Shown here: one piece after another, positions 58,625-64,000 of the stretch
Numbering within the stretch: position 1 is the stretch's first letter
How the letters are laid out: every line of letters starts with the position of its first letter
Assembly: GCA_039602395.1 (NCBI GenBank)
Contig: JBCNJP010000003.1
Span: 72,478,334 to 72,542,333, forward strand
DNA length: 64,000 nt
DNA from: Deinandra increscens subsp. villosa
Taxonomy: Eukaryota; Streptophyta; Magnoliopsida; Asterales; Asteraceae
Reading direction: 5' to 3'
Notes under the pieces: generated by a model
Databases searched by the model: none
Told to the model about the DNA's origin: nothing
The model's input: the letters and a program-made list of their open reading frames with translations, nothing else
Made by a program: the position numbers and the translations under genes

Positions 58625-59278
58625 AGTCCCCCTAGTCCATTAATTATTTATACAATGATAATGGACTATGTGCTAGAAAAATCTAGGCTTCATGCATTTT
58701 CGTTTGCTTTAAAAAGGGTGTTATCTCATTAAAAAAACCTTGCTTGGAAAATCCTTTAGGAAAAACCAAAGCTTAGGATAAAAAAGAGTATAACCATGAC
58801 CTTTTACTTTGAGAAAAATTTTATAAAAATTTTATCGCAAGGGTCCTCCAGTCCCCCTAGTCCTTTATGTTATAAATACTATAACTTAAGGACTTTAGTA
58901 ATTTACAGGATCGGAAATACAATTTTTGATTGAGATTTGCATTCGCAAATGTTATAATAACCGACTGTTGGTTATTGCAAATGCAAATGGCATGCGTAAG
59001 CATCTGTCAGGAGATCTTTAAGCGTGATGGTACTTTTTTGTCAGTTTTCAGAACACGTGTCAACACAGGGTTTGTTGACAAGACAATTATTTCTTTTCAA
59101 ATTTTTAGAAATGGATTTAAATTGTTTTGAGAGGACTTATATCCTTTTCATTCTTCATCAGTTTTCACACACTTTTTATTCTCCCCCAAATCTTCCTCCG
59201 GCATTCTCTGTTCCTCGTCTTCTTCATTTTACTCTCTGAAGGTTAGTTTCCACCATTTTCTTTTAATTTTTCTCAACG
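58625..59278. promoter_or_regulatory. Polypurine tract and upstream region of the antisense gene
   Basis: The minus-strand polypurine tract occupies about 58625-58640; a similar AGTCCCCCTAGTCC block recurs near 58851-58864. On the plus strand this is the 5' region of the antisense gene at 59279, with a TATA-like TTATAAATACT near 58870 and a CT-rich leader (59150-59278). Confidence 0.45.
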
Positions 59279-61841
59279 ATGGCTTCTCCTGTTATCAAAA
59301 TTGATGAAGAATCATCAAAACATAACATGCATTCATCTTTTTCTACTTTAAGTCCGAGTGATTTAGATACCCTGATTGAAAAATACCACATTCCGTTATC
59401 TCTCCACCCTGTTTTGCCAGAACCCAACGTATCGATTTTTTCTCTTCAAGATGGCAAAATTGGTGTCTATGCCGATATGTTCCGATTTGGAAATTATAGA
59501 CTTCCTTTCACCAAGTTTTTGATTCGAGCCCTATCATACTTTGGAGTGCACATTTCTCAGATGCACCCACAAGGACTCTCTCGATTAAGTCACTTCGAAG
59601 TTTCCAGTAGAGCAGTGGGTGTATCTCCAAGTGTTGTACTATTTAGGGCTTTTTATCGGATAACTATGGCTGGCGATTGGTATACTTTTGAACGCCGCCG
59701 CGGGGTATCTAGGATTAGTACTACTCTTCCCCCAAACCCTAGGTCTTGGAAGAACCAGTTCTTTTATGTGGATGATCGATGTATCCCTCCTACTATGAGA
59801 TGGAGGGAAATTGATGATATTGTTCATGATGTTATCCCTGAAGAAAATGAGTACCCAAAAGTGAATTTTGATCGGTTGGTTAGTGTGGCTAGCCCCATTC
59901 GTGAACTTCCGGAATGTATATTGGTTATTTCTAGGATTAGCAAGGCTTGGTTTGAGCCAGAATTGTGCCCTATTTTACAGTACTACCAGAGGGGTAAGTT
60001 TTACACTTGCGATCCCTTTAATGATAATTTGTATATGTTAGCATAACAAGTTTTCTTTTATTTTCAGAGATGGAGTTGTACAATGCCCTGGGCTTGAAGA
60101 GTTTTTCTGGATTAGAGTTATCTGCGGAAAAGATTGATGAAACTACAGTACCATTTCTGGATCAGACTTCGTCTTCATTCTATGAGATCCGTCCTGAAGC
60201 AGAAACTATGGATGTTGATGATACAAATGCAACTGAAGGGAATCAAGAAGCCCTGTCTATTGAAGATATGTATGACCGGATTGTTGGGTCAAAAACTGAA
60301 GAAGCCCCTTCTGCAACCTCTTCACAACTGAAAGTTCTCTTAACAAATGATATGAGTGGAAAAGGGAGAGATATCGCAAGTGATGCTACTGTTACTGCCA
60401 CCATGTCTCATGCTGCTAAAGGAAAAATGATGAAGCGTCCTCCCAAGCCTCATACTGGGAAAGATGCTTATAAGAGGAAATCTCCTCGATTAACTATTCA
60501 ATCTCCTTCCAAGAGCACTTCCGGAAGGTTGGAAGTGGTTGATGAGGATGCTATGGCTAATACCGCTGAAACACCGGTAACCCCTCCTTATGATAAGGAA
60601 TTTAATATTTCCGATTTTTTGCTGAATTCACCCGATATAACCGACCAAGCTTTAATTAATACCCCTCTTTTGCAGAACATTCAACCAACTTCCTCTGTTG
60701 TTGCTAAAACTTCAAGCTCATCTCCCCTTTCACAATCCTTCCCATTACTTGGTGTCCCCACTTCCAATTGGCTTAAAGCAGACATTGAATTAGTCAGCAT
60801 GAGGACAAGTTCTGCCAAAGAATTTTCACAAGCATTTGCCAGTGAACCTTTTGTCCCCAAGTGGGATGTGTTATCTGGCCAATCTTACAAGGATCCATTG
60901 GTTGCCAAAAAACTTTCTTTACTGAGCAGCACCCCAACAGATGTGTCAAGCATTCACCAAGTCCCCCATGAGATTTTTTCTAATGAATTCATGGCATCTC
61001 ATGCGAAACATCAAAATTTGATTGCAGACCTGTATGAAAGGTGGGTAATTGCTGAAGCTAAAGTGGAAGAACTTGCAGAAACTCAGAAGAAGCATATGCT
61101 TTCAAAACTTAATGTTGGTTCTATTGATTCGCAAGTAAAGATCAACACTTTATTAGGTGAGGTGGAGAGTTTGAAGGTTCATAACCGCAAGTTGGTGGCT
61201 TTGGAGCAAGAAACCAAAAGAAATCTAAAGCAAGCTCAAGACAATGAACTTTCCTTGAAGAATCAACTTTCGGAAGAAAAAGCCAAACTTGAAAAATCAA
61301 TGATTGATACTAAGAAAGGTAATATTTTATATTTTCTTATTATATCATGTTTATTATATGGAAGCATATAATTACCATTCACTGGTATTGAATCTGCTTG
61401 TGTTTAGAAATGGGAAGGTTAGAAGAAACCATGAGAGCCATGACTGAGGAAAGGGAAGTTTTACAGTCTGAGAACAACACCTTAAAAGACAAAAGCAAGT
61501 GGCTTATTGCAGAGGGTTTTAGCCTTCTTGCTAAAAGGGTTCACTCAGAGGTTATTCCGATGGCTTTGAGTCTCAATCAAGCTGTGAATGCTGTGGGCTT
61601 TAATGAAGGCATTAGATGCGGACTTGCACATGCATCAAAGAATGAGATGGACATCAATTCTTTCAAGGAATACGATGCTGGTGCACGTGATAAGGTGCTT
61701 GATCATCTGAAATCTCTTCAATCCATGACTTTCGATATTATAGAGCAAGTGTCCCAGCTAGATGTGTCTGACGTGGAGAAGATGAAAGAGATGCTTAAAC
61801 CCATCAACAGTTCCAAGCCTTCTTCTTCTTCAGGTAACTAA
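59279..61841 (+). CDS. Antisense gene of the second Tat element, gypsy-type transposon domain protein, intact
   Basis: Three exons: 59279-59993, 60068-61318, 61408-61841, with GT-AG introns of 74 and 89 bp. All junctions keep frame: 2400 nt, 799 residues, no stop. Start MASPVIKIDEESS. Residues about 40-230 match the plant putative gypsy-type transposon domain (PF04195-like): PLSLHPVLPEP, GVYADMFRFGNYRLPF, VLFRAFYRI, then W-rich blocks ending at ELCPILQYYQR. The middle is Ser/Thr- and Lys-rich with KRPPKPHTG and KRKSPRL, possible nuclear signals. Residues about 580-720 form a coiled coil, and the tail is Ser-rich (SSKPSSSSGN). Encoded opposite to gag-pol, between the integrase end and the 3' LTR. 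Function unknown in the family. The homolog at 1619-3352 is decayed. Confidence 0.78.
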
Positions 61842-63060
61842 AGTTGGTTTGTAATCAACTTTGTCTTTTGTGAAAACAATTATTCCCCAAAGTCCACCTA
61901 TGCAGTGGCATCTTAGACAATTTACTTTTTTAATGTTCGTATGGTATGATATATTTTGGTTACTTTTGTATGTTGGTTGTGCATGTGTTTGCACTTCTAA
62001 CCTTTGAATCAATATGGCTGATGAACTTACTACTTTTAAATCGGAAATGTTACTATGCTTGTTCTAGGAACATTATGATATTTTTGACAACTAACGCTTA
62101 GTCTTCATGATCCATTCTTCATAAAATTACTTTGTAATTTGCCTAATGAACAGTACACTTGCGGTGGAAGTGTAAGTTATACACTTACTTTTTGCAAATG
62201 GGGTTTAACCATTCCTTGTTGTAGGTCTTATGATGGTTTTATTATTTCGCATTATTGTACAGCCTTTCTTTAATTTGTGTGTCTAATTTTATATAAATAT
62301 CAGACTTTTAAGGACATTATGAATCCTTCTTCATAAATACCATGACTTAAACTTTTGGTGAAATTTTTATAAATCATAGGATAAATCCAACATATGTGTT
62401 TCCCTCCTATGAAATGCGTCCACCTCATAGAAGTATTAACAACATAAATATTGAACCACCTTACTCATTACATATTTTCACGTATAGTTACGAATCACTT
62501 CTTTATGGTATTCCCTTCTTACATTCTTTGGTAAGAAACGATTAACCCAATCGCTTGGATGGTTAACCCACAAATCCAACTTTACAAATTAAATTATAAA
62601 GTGGCACTTGTGACCCTTGGGGTGCTCAATAGGAGAGATTACAGATGCAATTCCTGAATGAGTTGGCCTTCACCCCTTAGGCTTTTGTTAACAAAAATTA
62701 TGTTAACAAGGTGTCCGGCCTGATCACCTCTTCTTAACATGCACTCTTTCCTTATTGAGACAGTTAAGGACAAGATGAAACCACACTTTCATCTTGGGTT
62801 ATTATTCCTTTCACAAGAGATAATAACTCAACTCCACCATCAAAGAGTTCTAAATAATTTGCTTATCACATTGACAAGTGATTTTATGGATCATGTGTTT
62901 ACGAAAAAGCGTATGTACATATATTCATGTGCATATGTAAGGTACTAATGGTGTTAAACACACTCATAACTTCGCAATTATAATGTTTATTATTAAGAAA
63001 ATCATGTTCCATATTCAAAATACAAGCAATTCAACAATCTTGCAACATTCCAACATCTAC
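61842..63060. other. Noncoding spacer between antisense gene and integrase
   Basis: AT-rich, no credible ORF on either strand. The 3' untranslated parts of both converging transcripts must lie here. Confidence 0.5.
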
Positions 63061-63967
63061 CTACATATAACACTTCCGGAGGTGAATTCCATTCCAAGCT
63101 CTTGCAAGTTCAGCCCCATCGATTTGTTCAAGTATATATGATCCGTTTCCTATAGCTTTCTTAATGATATACGGACCTTCCCACTTGGGGGACATTTTCC
63201 CCAATGGAAGAGCATGGCTAACTTCATTATTTCGCAAAACATACTCTCCTACTTTATATTGATGCACTTTTGCTTTTGCGTTGTAATACTTAGCCATTTC
63301 TTTTTTATATCTGCTTTCTCGTATAGCTGTGATTTCTCTTCGCTCTTCCAAAAGATCCAAATTGGTTCTCAGCGCTTCTTCATTGTCTGTCACTTGCACT
63401 TGCAGACGGTAACTGGGTATTCCAATTTCAGCAGGAATAACGGCTTCAGTTCCATATACGAGGCTAAATGGCGTTTCACCATTGCTTGTTTTAGGCATGG
63501 TTCGATGTGCCCACAGCACATGCGGTAATTCATCAACCCAGCTACCTCCATACTTTCCTAATCTCATCTTTATACCCTCAACAAGACTTCGATTTGCCCT
63601 TTCTACTTGGCCATTGGCCTGTGGATGTGCAACTGATGTAAAAATCTGATTTATATGAAGCTCTTCGCACCACTCCGCAAATGGATTTCCAGCGAACTGT
63701 TGCCCGTTATCAGTTATGATGTACAAAGGTAAACCAAACCTGCATACAATGTGCTCCCACACAAATTTTTTCACCTGTTTTCCAGAGATGTTAGCTAAAG
63801 GCTTTGCCTCAACCCATTTCGTGAAATAGTCAATAGCAACTATGAGAAACTTTACTCCCCCACTTGCGACCGGAAATGGCCCTACTATATCCATACCCCA
63901 TTTCTGAAATGGCCAAGCGGATGTCACAGGGATAAGCTCATTTTTAGCTCGCATACTTACTGGCGCA
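63061..63967 (-). CDS. Ty3/gypsy integrase C-terminal part (partial at window edge)
   Basis: The open frame enters from beyond the N gap and ends with TAG at 63061-63063 after HLRKCYM. The catalytic core is complete: WGMDIVGPFP with the first Asp, ITDNGQQF with the second, HPQANGQVERANRSLVEG with the Glu. The C-terminal domain shows PKWEGPYIIKKAIGNGSYIL. No stop or frameshift is visible, unlike the integrase at 4880-5755, so this element is younger. The Met at 63954 is internal; the zinc domain lies beyond the gap. Confidence 0.88.
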
Positions 63968-64000
63968 NNNNNNNNNNNNNNNNNNNNNNNNNNNNNNNNN
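63968..64000. other. Assembly gap (33 N)
   Basis: Run of N at the right edge, falling inside the gypsy pol frame. Confidence 1.

Overview
The window is plant nuclear DNA. It contains one recognisable cellular gene in a large block of nested transposable elements. Evidence for a plant: copia and gypsy retrotransposons with plant-type primer sites (TGGTATCAGAGC), a Helitron with a plant-type 5' end, plant telomere-like CCCTAAA units, and a three-exon ACC oxidase gene with GT-AG introns. The style of the retroelement proteins and the many LTRs opening TGTCACACCC suggest a eudicot, perhaps Asteraceae. That last step is inference from memory, not a search.

Left part (1-23862): the 3' end of a copia element (1-712) abuts a minus-strand Tat-type Ty3/gypsy element (713-23862; LTRs of about 640 bp differing at about 5%). 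This gypsy element carries gag and pol on the minus strand and a decayed, intron-containing antisense ORF on the plus strand. A plus-strand copia element (8461-21046) with Sirevirus-like layout is inserted in its gag-pol region, with a GAGCG target duplication and LTRs differing by about 2%. The copia element has a long gag with two zinc knuckles, pol, and then a separate 3' ORF unit with its own possible TATA box, leader and intron.

Middle (23863-28523): a complete ACO5-like 1-aminocyclopropane-1-carboxylate oxidase gene on the minus strand (CDS 26377 to 24695), then a LINE reverse-transcriptase scrap and a minus-strand copia RT/RNase H scrap.

Chromovirus block (28529-46761): long LTRs of Tekay-like type are nested in each other. 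Two are complete solo LTRs with target duplications (28529-31089, ATATC; 36229-40145, AACAT). A third (33415-35938) is a related inverted copy of the first. There is also a decayed chromovirus gag (33078-31095), and an interrupted LTR (ending at 46761) that was hit by a 3.9-kb Helitron (42367-46284) and a 98-bp-arm snapback hairpin (46323-46539).

Right part (46762-64000): a TAGCCAC/GTGGCTA repeat cluster, 3.3 kb of AT-rich unassigned DNA with a SINE-like relic, a pol-less copia element (51163-about 57790) whose 5' LTR holds a 941-bp hAT-like element, and the 3' half of a second, younger Tat-type gypsy element. Its 3' LTR is 58241-58624, it has an apparently intact spliced 799-residue antisense gene (59279-61841), and its intact integrase end (63061 onward) runs into a 33-base N gap.

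The strongest unexplained signals are the self-contained 3' transcription unit inside the copia element, short words reiterated in a family-specific way in LTRs and leaders, and a 3' RNA hairpin with a paired base change between two copia elements. All coordinates and percentages were read by eye.
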